NCBI RefSeq assembly: GCF_001650725.1
Contig: NZ_LXVX01000001.1
Span: 1 to 64,000 of the forward strand
DNA from: Sphingobium sp. TCM1
GTDB taxonomy: Bacteria > Pseudomonadota > Alphaproteobacteria > Sphingomonadales > Sphingomonadaceae
Length of the DNA stretch: 64,000 bases
Direction of reading: 5' to 3'
Of the stretch, positions 1 to 8,538 are shown piece after piece. The translations under genes were made by a program, and so were the position numbers. Position 1 is the first letter of the stretch. Every line of letters begins with the position of its first letter. Below the pieces are notes generated by a model. It did not search any database, had not been told where the DNA came from, and was given only the letters and a program-made list of their open reading frames with translations.

Positions 1-87
1 CAACGATAAAATTTCAAAAAAACGACAAATCTTCGGACAGGACGTCGGACAATGCGGAAAATCGACGGAATTCTCGGCCTTTCAGCA

Positions 88-126
88 GAAAGGGCGCGGG
101 AGGATTTCGATCCCCCGCGCCCTTTC
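88..126. terminator. Strong hairpin with TTCG tetraloop, probable terminator
   Basis: A 13-bp perfect stem (88-100 with 114-126) continues, after one bulged A, into a further 4-bp stem closed by the loop TTCG (106-109). The stem is very GC-rich. Neither strand shows a clean T-run after it, so the direction is uncertain. It could end pobA transcription from the right or a gene beyond the left edge. Confidence 0.5.
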
Positions 127-154
127 CAAGGCGTCCCGCCCTCGTCCGACCACC

Positions 155-215
155 GAATCCAGACATGCCAATGGCGGCTATTATCCTCAATTATCAGATG
201 TTTATGTCTGGATTC
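155..215. repeat. 12-bp perfect inverted repeat around a 37-nt AT-richer loop
   Basis: GAATCCAGACAT at 155-166 is matched by its exact reverse complement at 204-215. The 37 bases between are richer in AT than the surroundings. It lies just after pobA in the transcribed direction. It could be an mRNA 3' structure, a small mobile-element remnant or a regulatory RNA; the sequence does not decide. Confidence 0.5.
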
Positions 216-241
216 AGGGAGAATCGCCGCCTTGACCCATC

Positions 242-1411
242 CTACAGGGGCAAGCCGACATAGTTTTCGGCGATCGTCGTCTGCGCTGCCACGGATGAGG
301 CGATATAGTCGAGGTCGGCGACCTGCATCCGGCGATCGAACGCGTCGCTCTCCGGGAAACGATGCATGAGCCTCGTCAGTTGCCAGGAAAACCGTTCCGA
401 CTTCCACACCCGCGCCAGCGCCTTGTCCGAATAGCCGGCGATGGCATCCCGATCCTGCCGCGCGAAATAGGCGATCAACGCCTCCGACAGATAATGGACA
501 TCGGACGCGGCCAGGTTCAGCCCCTTCGCACCGGTCGGGGGGACGATATGCGCGCTGTCGCCCGCCAGCATCAGCCGGCCATGCCGCATCGGTTCGAACA
601 CGAAGGAGCGCAGCGGCGCGATCGACTTTTCCAGCGCTGGCCCGCGCGTGATGTGTGTGGCCGCCTCCGGCCCAAGACGCGTCGCCAGTTCATCCCACAG
701 GCGGTCATCGGGCCACTCCTCCACCTTCTCGTCGAGCGGCACCTGAATATAATAGCGGCTGCGCGTCTCCGACCGCATCGACGCCAGCGCAAAGCCGCGC
801 GCGTGATTGGCGTAGATCAGTTCATGATTGCAGGGCGGGACATCCGCAAGAATCCCCAGCCAGCCGAAGGGATAGATTTTTTCATAGGCCGTGGCGACCG
901 ACGCAGGAACCGCCTTGCGCGAAGGGCCATGAAACCCGTCGCAACCGCAGAGGAAGTCGGCATCGATCCGGTGCGCCGATCCATCCTTGCTGTAGGTGAG
1001 ATAAGGCGCATCACTGTCTACATCGTGCAGCGCCACATCGCTCGCCTCATAGACGATCTCCAGCCCGCGCTCCGGGGCAGCTGCCATCAGGTCGCGCGTC
1101 ACTTCGGTCTGCCCATAGACCATGACCTGCCTGCCTGTCAGCGCGGCGATGTCAATGCGGATCAACCGTTCGCCGTCGGCCAGGTGAAACCCGTCATGCG
1201 GCAGCCCTTCGGCATGCATACGCGCGCCCAGGCCCAGCCGGTCCATCAGGTCGGTCGTGGTCCGCTCCAGCACACCCGCGCGGATGCGGCCCAGAACATA
1301 ATCGGGCGACGCCCGCTCGACGATGATGGTATCGATGCCTTCGGCTCGCAGCAGATGACCGAGCAACAGTCCGGCCGGCCCTGCGCCGACAATGGCGACC
1401 TGGGTTTTCAT
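242..1411 (-). CDS. pobA: 4-hydroxybenzoate 3-monooxygenase
   Basis: An FAD- and NAD(P)H-dependent aromatic hydroxylase that converts 4-hydroxybenzoate to protocatechuate in the cytoplasm. The 389-residue length is that of the PobA family. The N-terminus has the FAD dinucleotide motif GAGPAG (about residues 9-14) and an RAG stretch near residue 44. The DG motif appears as CGCDGFHGPSRK near residue 157, and the second FAD motif GDSAHIVPPTGAKGLN lies near residue 284. No PobR-type regulator is adjacent. The upstream gap holds an inverted repeat (1565-1578) that could be an operator. The product is the same intermediate that the quinate/shikimate locus at 47.7-55.3 kb would make. Confidence 0.95.
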   Translation of the reverse strand: MKTQVAIVGAGPAGLLLGHLLRAEGIDTIIVERASPDYVLGRIRAGVLERTTTDLMDRLGLGARMHAEGLPHDGFHLADGERLIRIDIAALTGRQVMVYGQTEVTRDLMAAAPERGLEIVYEASDVALHDVDSDAPYLTYSKDGSAHRIDADFLCGCDGFHGPSRKAVPASVATAYEKIYPFGWLGILADVPPCNHELIYANHARGFALASMRSETRSRYYIQVPLDEKVEEWPDDRLWDELATRLGPEAATHITRGPALEKSIAPLRSFVFEPMRHGRLMLAGDSAHIVPPTGAKGLNLAASDVHYLSEALIAYFARQDRDAIAGYSDKALARVWKSERFSWQLTRLMHRFPESDAFDRRMQVADLDYIASSVAAQTTIAENYVGLPL

Positions 1412-1564
1412 GATGATCCTCTCCAGCAGATGCGGAATATGCCGGAAACATGCCGCGCCGATGCGCGCGCGCCCATGGCGGGATCAGCAAAATAATTGGA
1501 TTATCGAGCAGCCCATCATCCGGCGATACGACCATTTTCCTTTGCGCTATAGGCCATTTCATCC

Positions 1565-1578
1565 GTGTGGGACCACAC
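1565..1578. promoter_or_regulatory. Candidate operator upstream of pobA
   Basis: GTGTGG-GA-CCACAC is a perfect inverted repeat with 6-base arms and a 2-base spacer. It lies about 155 bases upstream of the pobA start and 18 bases downstream of the stop codon of the preceding gene. A 2-base loop is poor for an RNA hairpin, which favours a protein-binding site. The binding protein is unknown. Confidence 0.35.
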
Positions 1579-1595
1579 AAATCTGGATGATACGG

Positions 1596-4028
1596 TCAGG
1601 CGGCAGGCAATGTGACCACATTGGCCGGCGCATCGCGGAGCCGCAGGTAAAGCTTCCCGTCCCGCGGCGCCGGCACCTTCAGGGCAGAACCGGTGTAGCC
1701 GTGCGCGACCTGGGCGGCCTGATCGAGGTTGGGCGTCGTCCCGACCGCGTCGATCAGGAACAGGTCGCGGCCACGGATCGTGCAATCTCCCTCCTTTGCT
1801 TCGCAGGCCACGCCCTCGATCCGCGGCAACCGGGCCAGAGTCACCAGCGGCTGCCAGTCACTGACCTCCCCGCCCCGCGCCAGGCGAAAGCGGAGCGGGC
1901 CGAAAAGCGGCGCCAGCGCGTCCGGGTCGAGCGTCGCCACCATCACCTGCGGACTTTCCAGGCGCAGACCATCGGCCGTCGTGAGGCGAAGCGCGGCGCT
2001 ACCATCGATCGGCGCCACTTCGATGGCGTCGGCAGCGGTCAAATGCGTCTCCCCCTTGGCCTCGACGGAGAAGACGAGCCGACCGCTATCCGGCAGCACC
2101 TCGTCGCCATCGAGCGCCAGATCCGCGCTGCCGCCCGGGGCGCCCGGCGTCACCTCCTTGCTCAGCAGCCCGATCTGCGGACGTGGAGCCGCTATCGTTA
2201 CCGCCAGGCCAACGGTTCGCCCGTCATGCAAGCTGACCCGGGCGCTCACCTGACTGCCCTGCCGGGGAACCACCCCTTCCCCCTGCATCGCCAGTCTCAA
2301 TCGGTCGATAGACCCGTCGCGCGTCAGCCCGTCGGGCCGCAAGATCACGCCGGCAATTTCGACGCTTTCCACCTGATCGAGCCGCTGCCCCGAGAGCAGC
2401 GCTTGCCTGTCGCCGGTATGGAGAAGCAGGCCGTCCAGGCGGCTTGCCTGGGCATAGCTGCGCAGATTAATGGTCGACGGTTGAGCGACCCCCTGATATT
2501 TCACCGCGAGATCGATCGTTCCCGGCCTGCGCTCCGCGAGCGGCAATGTCAGCGCCAGCCCGTCGCGCCCCTGGACTTTCCACCCTATCGACTGAACCGG
2601 TCCATCGCCCTGACGGATCGTCACGCTTTCGACGCAGGCCGGCGCGCCGCCCTTCAAGACCAGCCCATTGTCGCGGCCGACCACAAGCGCAGGCGCTTCG
2701 CCCTCGACCGCCCATCCGCCCCCATCGGGCAACTGGAGCGTAAAGTCCGGTCCTTCAAGGCGATCGAATCCCCAATGGCCGTACAGATGGCCCTGCACCG
2801 TTCCCTTGAAGGTAGACGGCAGGTCGGCGCCAGCCAGCACATAGCCGCCCCGATCCGCCCGCGCCGTAACCGGCAGTTCCGCCATCTCGCCCGTTGCCGC
2901 CTTCAGCGCCAGCTTGACGTCGCGCGCATAGGCGGTGGAATAGATGAGCGGCGCGCCCTCGACCGGCAGCACGGTGCCGGCGCGCACGGCGCAGATCGGC
3001 GCATCGGCTGCATTGCGCAGGCGCGGCGGGCTGTCGGCCTCGATCGCCGGCATCGCCACGACCATCACCGACTTGGGCTTCTGGAAAGAGGGCGCAGCGT
3101 TCAGCAACAGGCCGATGCCATCGCCCTTGCGCACACTGAGCGTTGGCAGATAGTCGAACTGCGGATTACTGAATGCGCCGAAAATCTTCGCCACATCGCG
3201 CACCACGCCGATATAGGCGCTGTAATAGCCATAGCCCGCCTCCCGCGTAGCGCTCAGCTGCAACGCCAGATCGGTCGGCGCTCCCGTCAGCGTCTCGGCC
3301 ATCGAACTGCTGTGGACATCCGCCAGAACCAGCGATTCCCGATTGTCGAGCAGGCAGGCCGCCTGCAATTCGACAACCCTCGACAGACATTCCTCATTCA
3401 GTTTCATCGACAGGCTGTTCGCCAGCATCGGCGCGACGCCCCGCAGAAATTCGGGATGGGTATTTTCCTGCGCGCGAATCGCGGCCATGAAGGCGTCGAG
3501 CCGAGATCGGTCGAGCGAGGCCTGGTTCAGATCCTGCGTCGCCCGGACGAATTCGCCCGGCTTGCCGCGCACCGCGTCGGTCAGCGTCCCCTCCGCCCCG
3601 CCCGTGTCGGGCACCAGGAACAGCACCATCTGCCGTGCGCCCTTGGGCACGGTCACGGTCAGCGCCCTGTCATTGGCCTTCTTCTTCCAGGTCTCGGCGA
3701 ACCTCACCCAATCCTTGGGCGGCGGATTGGTCGCCCCGCGCAGGAATGCGGACGCCAGGATGAAACGGGCACCCTGTTCATCCGGCAAGTCCGCCTCGAT
3801 GGAGAGCTGATCCCCCTCGGACAGGCTCGGCACCTGCGCGATCGGCAGGCTCTGCGCGCCGCGCATCACCATGACGCGCAGGGATGGACCGGACAGTTCG
3901 AATGGGGCCGGGTCGGCCGCATGGAGGGACGCGGGCACCAGCGATGCCAGCAGAAAGGCGATGCCCCAGCACTTGGCGCGACGCGCAATCCTGTCGGTCG
4001 CAATGCACATATGTCTATATTCCGCCAT
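1596..4028 (-). CDS. Large exported protein of unknown function (810 aa)
   Basis: I do not recognise a characterised family. The N-terminus has a basic stretch followed by a hydrophobic segment (about residues 20-38) ending in SLHA, consistent with Sec export, although it starts further in than usual. An internal Met at residue 7 is an alternative start. After that the protein is soluble, with several Cys (for example CLSRVVELQAACLLD near 215, CAVRAG near 345, and C/C near 742-748) that could form disulfides. The C-terminal half is rich in beta-strand-like segments with recurring short acidic-hydrophobic patterns, which suggests repeated beta-sandwich domains. It stands alone in orientation between pobA and a small secreted protein, with no operon partner. 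Confidence 0.7.
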   Translation of the reverse strand: MAEYRHMCIATDRIARRAKCWGIAFLLASLVPASLHAADPAPFELSGPSLRVMVMRGAQSLPIAQVPSLSEGDQLSIEADLPDEQGARFILASAFLRGATNPPPKDWVRFAETWKKKANDRALTVTVPKGARQMVLFLVPDTGGAEGTLTDAVRGKPGEFVRATQDLNQASLDRSRLDAFMAAIRAQENTHPEFLRGVAPMLANSLSMKLNEECLSRVVELQAACLLDNRESLVLADVHSSSMAETLTGAPTDLALQLSATREAGYGYYSAYIGVVRDVAKIFGAFSNPQFDYLPTLSVRKGDGIGLLLNAAPSFQKPKSVMVVAMPAIEADSPPRLRNAADAPICAVRAGTVLPVEGAPLIYSTAYARDVKLALKAATGEMAELPVTARADRGGYVLAGADLPSTFKGTVQGHLYGHWGFDRLEGPDFTLQLPDGGGWAVEGEAPALVVGRDNGLVLKGGAPACVESVTIRQGDGPVQSIGWKVQGRDGLALTLPLAERRPGTIDLAVKYQGVAQPSTINLRSYAQASRLDGLLLHTGDRQALLSGQRLDQVESVEIAGVILRPDGLTRDGSIDRLRLAMQGEGVVPRQGSQVSARVSLHDGRTVGLAVTIAAPRPQIGLLSKEVTPGAPGGSADLALDGDEVLPDSGRLVFSVEAKGETHLTAADAIEVAPIDGSAALRLTTADGLRLESPQVMVATLDPDALAPLFGPLRFRLARGGEVSDWQPLVTLARLPRIEGVACEAKEGDCTIRGRDLFLIDAVGTTPNLDQAAQVAHGYTGSALKVPAPRDGKLYLRLRDAPANVVTLPAA

Positions 4029-4355
4029 CCTGCCTGCGACCCTGCTTCACCTCTCCCATATCGGCGCAGGCAAGCCAAGAGCGAAGGAATGCCGATACGG
4101 GTCGGGGCGGCATGGCGTATCGTCGCCACATGCCGCATCCTTCATGCGGTCGATCGCCCGACCCACGCGTCGGCTCGACATGGAACTTCCGTTCGTCGAG
4201 GACGGTCGACTTTCTTCTCGAACGGATTTGCCCAGACGGCAGATTGAGAGAAAACCATGCTCCTGGCGTGAAGCGAAGGATTTCTCCATCAGTCGGGTAT
4301 GGCGCCTTGTTAGCGGACGGCCTCCCGATCAGATCGATGCGGGAGGCCCCTCGCC
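4029..4355. other. Intergenic region with a terminator-like hairpin
   Basis: No gene is supported here. The only clear element is the inverted repeat at 4319-4348. The remaining bases are the presumed leader and promoter region of the 810-residue secreted protein, but I see no convincing promoter boxes. Confidence 0.4.
4319..4348 (-). terminator. Hairpin downstream of the small secreted protein gene
   Basis: GGCCTCCCG (4319-4327) pairs perfectly with CGGGAGGCC (4340-4348) across a 12-base loop. It begins 8 bases after the stop codon of the leftward gene ending at 4356, the expected place for a terminator. No T-run follows, so it may depend on other factors or only stabilise the 3' end. Confidence 0.5.
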
Positions 4356-4601
4356 TCAGCGCTGGGCAAGCTGGACGGCCGGCTTGCGCGTGATGGTCAC
4401 GCCGGCCTCGGCCCATTTGCTCGCAGTGCGGCACTCGACGGTGGGAACGATGGAACTGGGCTGGACCTGCTTGATGCAATAATGCTGGGTCTTGGCATCA
4501 TAGCTCACCTTGGGCTTGCCATACTGGCCCTGCGCGGCGGCGGGCGCGGCAAAGCTGCCAATGGCGGCGGCGGCGATGATGATGGCGGCAATGGTCTTCA
4601 T
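4356..4601 (-). CDS. Small exported protein of unknown function
   Basis: About 81 residues from the chosen ATG. A hydrophobic Ala/Ile-rich signal segment ends at PAAAQ, consistent with Sec export and cleavage near residue 24. The mature part is only about 57 residues, with two Cys (YCIKQV and VECRTA) that could form one disulfide. The start at 4601 has AGGGAAGG about 9 bases upstream. An in-frame ATG two codons earlier (4607) lies too close to that site. Small Cys-pair secreted proteins of this kind are common in sphingomonads, but the role is unknown. Confidence 0.65.
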   Translation of the reverse strand: MKTIAAIIIAAAAIGSFAAPAAAQGQYGKPKVSYDAKTQHYCIKQVQPSSIVPTVECRTASKWAEAGVTITRKPAVQLAQR

Positions 4602-4792
4602 GGTCATGTCCTTCCCTGAACTTGCTTTGAACGATCCCGATGGACCGTGCCCAATGCTGTGCAGGGGGCGTGCCAATTGATGAAAAGCTCGGAAATCCGG
4701 GGTTTAGAACCGATCGGCAGAAAATCTGTTGGGGGTAATATCCCAATATACGGCGCAATGTCCTTTCTGTTGGCAAAATTTTCATCGCAAAT

Positions 4793-4832
4793 CAAAAAGC
4801 TGGCCGGACATGCCCCTTTTCCATCCGGCCAG
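4793..4832 (-). terminator. Rho-independent terminator of the SDR-BKACE operon
   Basis: Read on the minus strand, a 9-bp perfect stem (4832-4824 with 4808-4800, arms CTGGCCGGA and TCCGGCCAG) is followed at once by CTTTTTG. It begins 10 bases after the stop codon of the last gene of the leftward operon. Stem, position and T-run all fit intrinsic termination. Confidence 0.85.
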
Positions 4833-4841
4833 AGGCAGCCC

Positions 4842-5738
4842 CTATGCGCTGTTGACTTTTTCGCGCCTTTCCCCGCCCGGCACGCCATGCGCGACCCGCT
4901 TCCCATAGTCCGGGTCGTCCTCGGGCTTTGCAAGAGCGGCCAAGACCTGTTGGTGGACCTCCTCCAGCGTCCCGCGAAATTCGGGATAGGGCAGGATGTA
5001 GAACTGGTTCGCCTCCACGCCTTCCAGCACATAGCGGGCCAGCACCTCCGGCTCCATACCGACCGCGATCACCTGCTTGAGGTGCGCCATGACAACGGGA
5101 TCGGCGCCATAATAGCCGGTGTCCTGAAGGTGCGCCGGGCGCGTCAGCACCGCCTCGTGGATGTTCGTGTTGACCGCGCCGGGACAGAGGAGCGACACGC
5201 CGATACCATGATCGGCCAGGTCGAGCGCCAGGCATTCGCTCAGGCCCCGTATCGCCATTTTGGACGTGCAATAGATGCCCGTGCCCTTGAGCGCCACGAA
5301 GGCGGACATCGACGCAGTGTTGACGATATGCCCGCCCTTGCCCCGCTCGATCATGCGCGGGACGAAGGTCTGGATGCCGTTGATGACCCCGCGCAGATTG
5401 ACATCCAACTGCCAGTCCCAGTCATCATAGGTGGCGTTCTGCAAAGGCCCGAAGATCGACACCCCCGCCGTGTTGAACAGCAGCTCGACCGGCCCCAGCT
5501 GCGCCTCCACCGCATCGGCGGCGCGGGCATAGGCGGCGCGGTCGGTGATATCCAGCTTTACCGCCATCACCTCATGCCCGCGCCCGTCGAACCAGGCCAG
5601 CGCCTCGTCCAGATGGTCCTGCCTTATGTCTGCGATCGCGACCTTGCAGCCCGCCTGCGCAAAGACCTTCGCCTGCCCCAGCGCCACGCCCGATCCGCCG
5701 CCGGTGATGAAGGCGGTGCGTCCCGCGATCCTCGTCAT
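4842..5738 (-). CDS. SDR oxidoreductase, LigD/LigO-like C-alpha dehydrogenase
   Basis: A classical short-chain dehydrogenase of 298 residues. It has a Gly-rich NAD(P) motif (TGGGSGVALG near 12-21), an acidic residue after beta-2 (ADIRQ near 37) favouring NAD, an NTAG-type motif near 89, and the active-site Tyr and Lys in YCTSK near 155. The stretches TYDDWDW, NLRGVINGI and YILPYPEFRG resemble the LigD/LigL/LigN/LigO enzymes, which oxidise the C-alpha alcohol of arylglycerol beta-aryl ethers; this is from memory of the family. It overlaps the next SDR upstream by ATGA and lies in an operon with a BKACE enzyme. The substrate assignment rests on similarity and on the nearby ligFG genes. Confidence 0.8.
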   Translation of the reverse strand: MTRIAGRTAFITGGGSGVALGQAKVFAQAGCKVAIADIRQDHLDEALAWFDGRGHEVMAVKLDITDRAAYARAADAVEAQLGPVELLFNTAGVSIFGPLQNATYDDWDWQLDVNLRGVINGIQTFVPRMIERGKGGHIVNTASMSAFVALKGTGIYCTSKMAIRGLSECLALDLADHGIGVSLLCPGAVNTNIHEAVLTRPAHLQDTGYYGADPVVMAHLKQVIAVGMEPEVLARYVLEGVEANQFYILPYPEFRGTLEEVHQQVLAALAKPEDDPDYGKRVAHGVPGGERREKVNSA

Positions 5739-6670
5739 GCCGCCAACTCCTTGCCCTTGTGCCGCGCCAGTTGGTCGTCGAACACCGGGTTGGACAGCAG
5801 AAAGCCGATCTCCTTCGCCCGATCCTGGTTGATCGCCTCATCGGGCATCGACGCCAGGATCGCATCGAACCGGGTCCGCATCCCGTCCGCGAATTCGGGA
5901 TGCGTCAGGATGTACAGATCGTTGTCGCATATGCCGGCCAGCACCCGCTCGCCGACCTCGTCCGCGCTCATCCAGAGCGGCGACACCGGCCGCTTCTCCA
6001 GTTCTTCCTCGCGCTGCTTGTAGCCGCTGTCGCTGCGATATTCGGCCGGCCGCAATTCGCCCGAATGGGCGATGTGGCTCTGCACCGGGCCGGGCATGAA
6101 AGCCGAAACGCCGATATTCTCCGCCGCCAGCTCGCCCCGGATCGCCTCCGAAATACCCAGCACCGCCGCCTTGGCGGCGGTGTAGATCGCCGAATAGCTG
6201 ATCGGGATCAGCGCCGATTGGGACGATGTGGTGACGATCTGTCCGCCCTCGCCATGCGCCTTGATGCGCGGCAGGATGGTGACCAGGCCGTTGATGACCC
6301 CGCCCAGATTGACGCCCATGCCCCAGTCCCAGTCATCGTAGCGCGCGTCCAGCACCGGCCCCATCACGCCTATGCCGGCATTACCGATCAGCATGTGGAT
6401 CTTGCCGAACCGCGCCTCCGCCGCATCGGCGGCGCGGGCGAATCCGGCGCGATCCGTGACGTCGAGTTGCACTGTCTCGACCTGCGCATCGGCGGCCAGA
6501 TCGGCCTTCGCCTGTGCCAGCGCGTCCTCGCGGATATCGGCGATCACCACATTTGCCCCGGCCCTGACCAGCGCCCGCGCAATGCCCAGCCCGATTCCGT
6601 TCGCCCCGCCCGTTATGAAAGCGGTCTTGCCCCGTACATCGCCCATCGGCGCACCTGCTGCCTGCGTCAT
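5735..6670 (-). CDS. SDR oxidoreductase, LigL/LigN-like C-alpha dehydrogenase
   Basis: A second short-chain dehydrogenase (311 residues), clearly paralogous to its downstream neighbour. It shares TGGANGIGLG near 16-25, the ADIRED acidic residue after beta-2, a GNAG motif, the catalytic YTAAK near 163, and the RYDDWDWGMGVNLGGVINGL block. SYK-6-type beta-ether degraders carry several C-alpha dehydrogenases of opposite enantiomer preference, so a tandem pair fits that role. That is inference. An ATG also occurs 8 codons in (MGDVRGK), directly before the Rossmann fold, and may be the true start. The TGA overlaps the next ATG, implying translational coupling. Confidence 0.8.
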   Translation of the reverse strand: MTQAAGAPMGDVRGKTAFITGGANGIGLGIARALVRAGANVVIADIREDALAQAKADLAADAQVETVQLDVTDRAGFARAADAAEARFGKIHMLIGNAGIGVMGPVLDARYDDWDWGMGVNLGGVINGLVTILPRIKAHGEGGQIVTTSSQSALIPISYSAIYTAAKAAVLGISEAIRGELAAENIGVSAFMPGPVQSHIAHSGELRPAEYRSDSGYKQREEELEKRPVSPLWMSADEVGERVLAGICDNDLYILTHPEFADGMRTRFDAILASMPDEAINQDRAKEIGFLLSNPVFDDQLARHKGKELAA

Positions 6671-6682
6671 CCTGTCCTCTCC

Positions 6683-7558
6683 TTATTGCTTCAGGCCCAG
6701 CATGGCCCGCGCCTCGCCGGCGCTGGCGATGTCGCCGCCCATCCGATCGACCATCTCGACTGCCCAGCGCACCATCTCGCCATTGTCCGCGGCCATCCGG
6801 CCACGCCGCAGATAGATAGTGTCCTCGAACCCGACGCGGATATTGCCGCCCAGCAGCATCGACTGCGCCGCCATGGGCAGGCTGTGCCGGCTGACGCCGA
6901 AGCCGGTGAACTGGCTCCCACGCGGAATCTGGTTCTTCGCATAGAGCATCGCCTCAGGCGTCGCCGGCAATCCATATTTGGTGCCCAGAACGAAGGTGAA
7001 GGGCACATTCTTCGGGATCGCGCCCTTGGCCATCAGGTCGTCGGCGAACACAAAGTCCCCCGCCTCGAAGCATTCGATCTCCGGCAACACGCCCGCATCC
7101 TGGATCATATGCCCCATCCTGGTGATCATGGGGTCAAGGTTGATCGCCACCCCGCCCCATAGCTGCATGGTGCAGATGTCGAGCGTACACATGTCGGGCT
7201 TCAAATCTAGGATATGCTCCAGCCGCCGCTCGGCGGTGAACATCAGCGTGCCGGGGCCGCAGACCGCCGGATCATCGTCCCCCTGCATCCAGGTGCAGCC
7301 CGGCCCTGTGGTGACATTCAATATCACTTCATCATTCTTCGCCCGGATCAGGCCGACCACTTCGCGATAATCCTCCAGCGCCTGCGACGGCGCGCCGGTC
7401 TCGCGATCACGCACATGGACATGAATGATCGACGCGCCGGCCTCCGCCGCCGCCAGCGCCTCGGCGGCGACATGATCCGGGCGGAAGGGGAAGTCGGGAT
7501 GCGCCGGCATCGGCGAACTTCCCGTCACCGCGCAGGTCACAAATAGCTTGCCAGCCAA
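6683..7558 (-). CDS. BKACE family (DUF849) beta-keto acid cleavage enzyme
   Basis: The family condenses a beta-keto acid with acetyl-CoA to give acetoacetate and the acyl-CoA of the remaining part. It is a Zn-dependent TIM barrel. Visible marks are TCAVTGSS at the N-terminus, IIHVHVRD (metal His pair), NVTTGPG, CTLDICTMQL, IECFEAGD and GGNIRVGFED near residue 245. I chose the TTG at 7558 because AGGAGAGG lies just upstream; an in-frame GTG at 7576 is the alternative. In a lig gene context the natural substrate would be an aroylacetate such as vanilloyl acetate, giving vanilloyl-CoA. This parallels my recollection of VceA in Sphingobium SYK-6. It is the first gene of the operon with the two SDRs. 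Confidence 0.85.
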   Translation of the reverse strand: MAGKLFVTCAVTGSSPMPAHPDFPFRPDHVAAEALAAAEAGASIIHVHVRDRETGAPSQALEDYREVVGLIRAKNDEVILNVTTGPGCTWMQGDDDPAVCGPGTLMFTAERRLEHILDLKPDMCTLDICTMQLWGGVAINLDPMITRMGHMIQDAGVLPEIECFEAGDFVFADDLMAKGAIPKNVPFTFVLGTKYGLPATPEAMLYAKNQIPRGSQFTGFGVSRHSLPMAAQSMLLGGNIRVGFEDTIYLRRGRMAADNGEMVRWAVEMVDRMGGDIASAGEARAMLGLKQ

Positions 7559-7577
7559 TCTACCTCTCCTGTTCACT

Positions 7578-7595
7578 GTCGGCTATGCTGCCGAC
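7578..7595. promoter_or_regulatory. Candidate operator between BKACE and MmyB-type regulator
   Basis: GTCGGC-N6-GCCGAC, a perfect inverted repeat, sits in the 119-base gap between the divergent BKACE operon and regulator gene. If BKACE starts at 7558 the repeat is 20 bases upstream of its start codon, a natural place for repression. The obvious candidate binder is the adjacent XRE/MmyB protein. No direct evidence. Confidence 0.4.
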
Positions 7596-7677
7596 CGCAG
7601 ACCAACGGGTCTTGCAGAGGAGACGGCCCGCAAGAAGGCCGGTGGATGTCCCATTATTGCGAGTAACTGGATAAGGC

Positions 7678-8514
7678 ATGGCACAAAGGGAAGAATTGTC
7701 GCGGTTCCTGAAAGCCGCTCGCGCCAAGCTGGCGCCGTCCGAAGTCGGTCTGCCAGCGGGAGAACGCCGCCGCACGCGCGGTCTGCGGCGCGAGGAAGTG
7801 GCGACGCTCGCGGGGATGAGCGTCACCTGGTACACATGGTTCGAGCAGGGGCGCGAGGTCCAGCTATCCGCGCCGATGCTGGAGCGACTGAGCCGCACCC
7901 TGCGCCTCAGCCCCAACGAGCGCGAATTTCTCTTTGCGCTCGCCCAGCATCGCCCCCCGCCGTTGGCCCGCCGCGCCGATGAGACGATCCACGCGGGCAC
8001 CCAGCATCTGATGGATGCGCTGTCGATTCCCGCGCTGGTGATGGTGGAGGACTGGACGGTGATCGGCTGGAACCGCCTCGTCGCCCATGCCTTTCGCGAC
8101 TATAGCCAGTTACCGCGCGAAGAACGCAACCTGTTCCGCATCCTGATGCTCAACCCGCGCTATCGCGCCGACCCGGACAAGTTCCAGGATATGTGCCGCC
8201 GCCTGATCGCCCGCTTCAAATGGGATTATAGCCGCACCGCCCAGCCCGAAGTGTTCGAGGGCATCATCGCCGACATGATGGACCAGTCGGAATTCTTCCA
8301 GCGCTACTGGCAGGAATCCGACATCATGGCGCATTTCGAGGATACCAACATCGCCGACATGCCGGGCGTGGGCGAGATCATGTTCCGCCACACCAGCTAT
8401 GCGATCGAGGAAGCGCCGGGCCAGCGCCTGTTGCTGTTCGCGCCGCTGGACGAGGTCAGCGCACAGCGACTCGCCAGGCTGGTGGCGGAAACGGAGGCGC
8501 CAGTTACAGCCTGA
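7678..8514 (+). CDS. XRE-family regulator with MmyB-like ligand domain
   Basis: 278 residues. The N-terminal helix-turn-helix (about residues 5-75) has the family signature GERRRTRGLRREEVATLAGMSVTWYTWFEQGR. The C-terminal part (about 100-275) is the MmyB-like ligand-binding domain, with TVIGWNRLVAHAF and REERNLFRILM stretches. This family often sits divergent to short-chain dehydrogenase or catabolic genes and responds to small hydrophobic ligands. Here it is divergent from the BKACE-SDR operon, with a palindrome between them, so it is the likely local regulator. Confidence 0.9.
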   Translation: MAQREELSRFLKAARAKLAPSEVGLPAGERRRTRGLRREEVATLAGMSVTWYTWFEQGREVQLSAPMLERLSRTLRLSPNEREFLFALAQHRPPPLARRADETIHAGTQHLMDALSIPALVMVEDWTVIGWNRLVAHAFRDYSQLPREERNLFRILMLNPRYRADPDKFQDMCRRLIARFKWDYSRTAQPEVFEGIIADMMDQSEFFQRYWQESDIMAHFEDTNIADMPGVGEIMFRHTSYAIEEAPGQRLLLFAPLDEVSAQRLARLVAETEAPVTA

Positions 8515-8538
8515 CGCCCGTCCACCGCCGCCTGATTG

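Larger units (their letters stand above)
1..241. other. Intergenic left edge with two strong inverted repeats
   Basis: No convincing gene is visible here. The stretch holds two hairpins, annotated separately at 88-126 and 155-215. Both lie downstream of pobA, which is transcribed leftwards and ends at 242. The only plus-strand open frame here is short, low in complexity and overlaps the hairpins. Confidence 0.5.

Noticed and set aside
1392-4247. 951-codon plus-strand frame opposite the 810-residue exported protein
   Set aside because: The translation is Arg/His/Gln-rich without motifs. The minus-strand frame has a signal segment and normal composition.
4729-4746. TTGGGGG...TCCCAA inverted repeat upstream of the small secreted protein
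   Set aside because: Short imperfect arms and no conserved partner site; could be chance.
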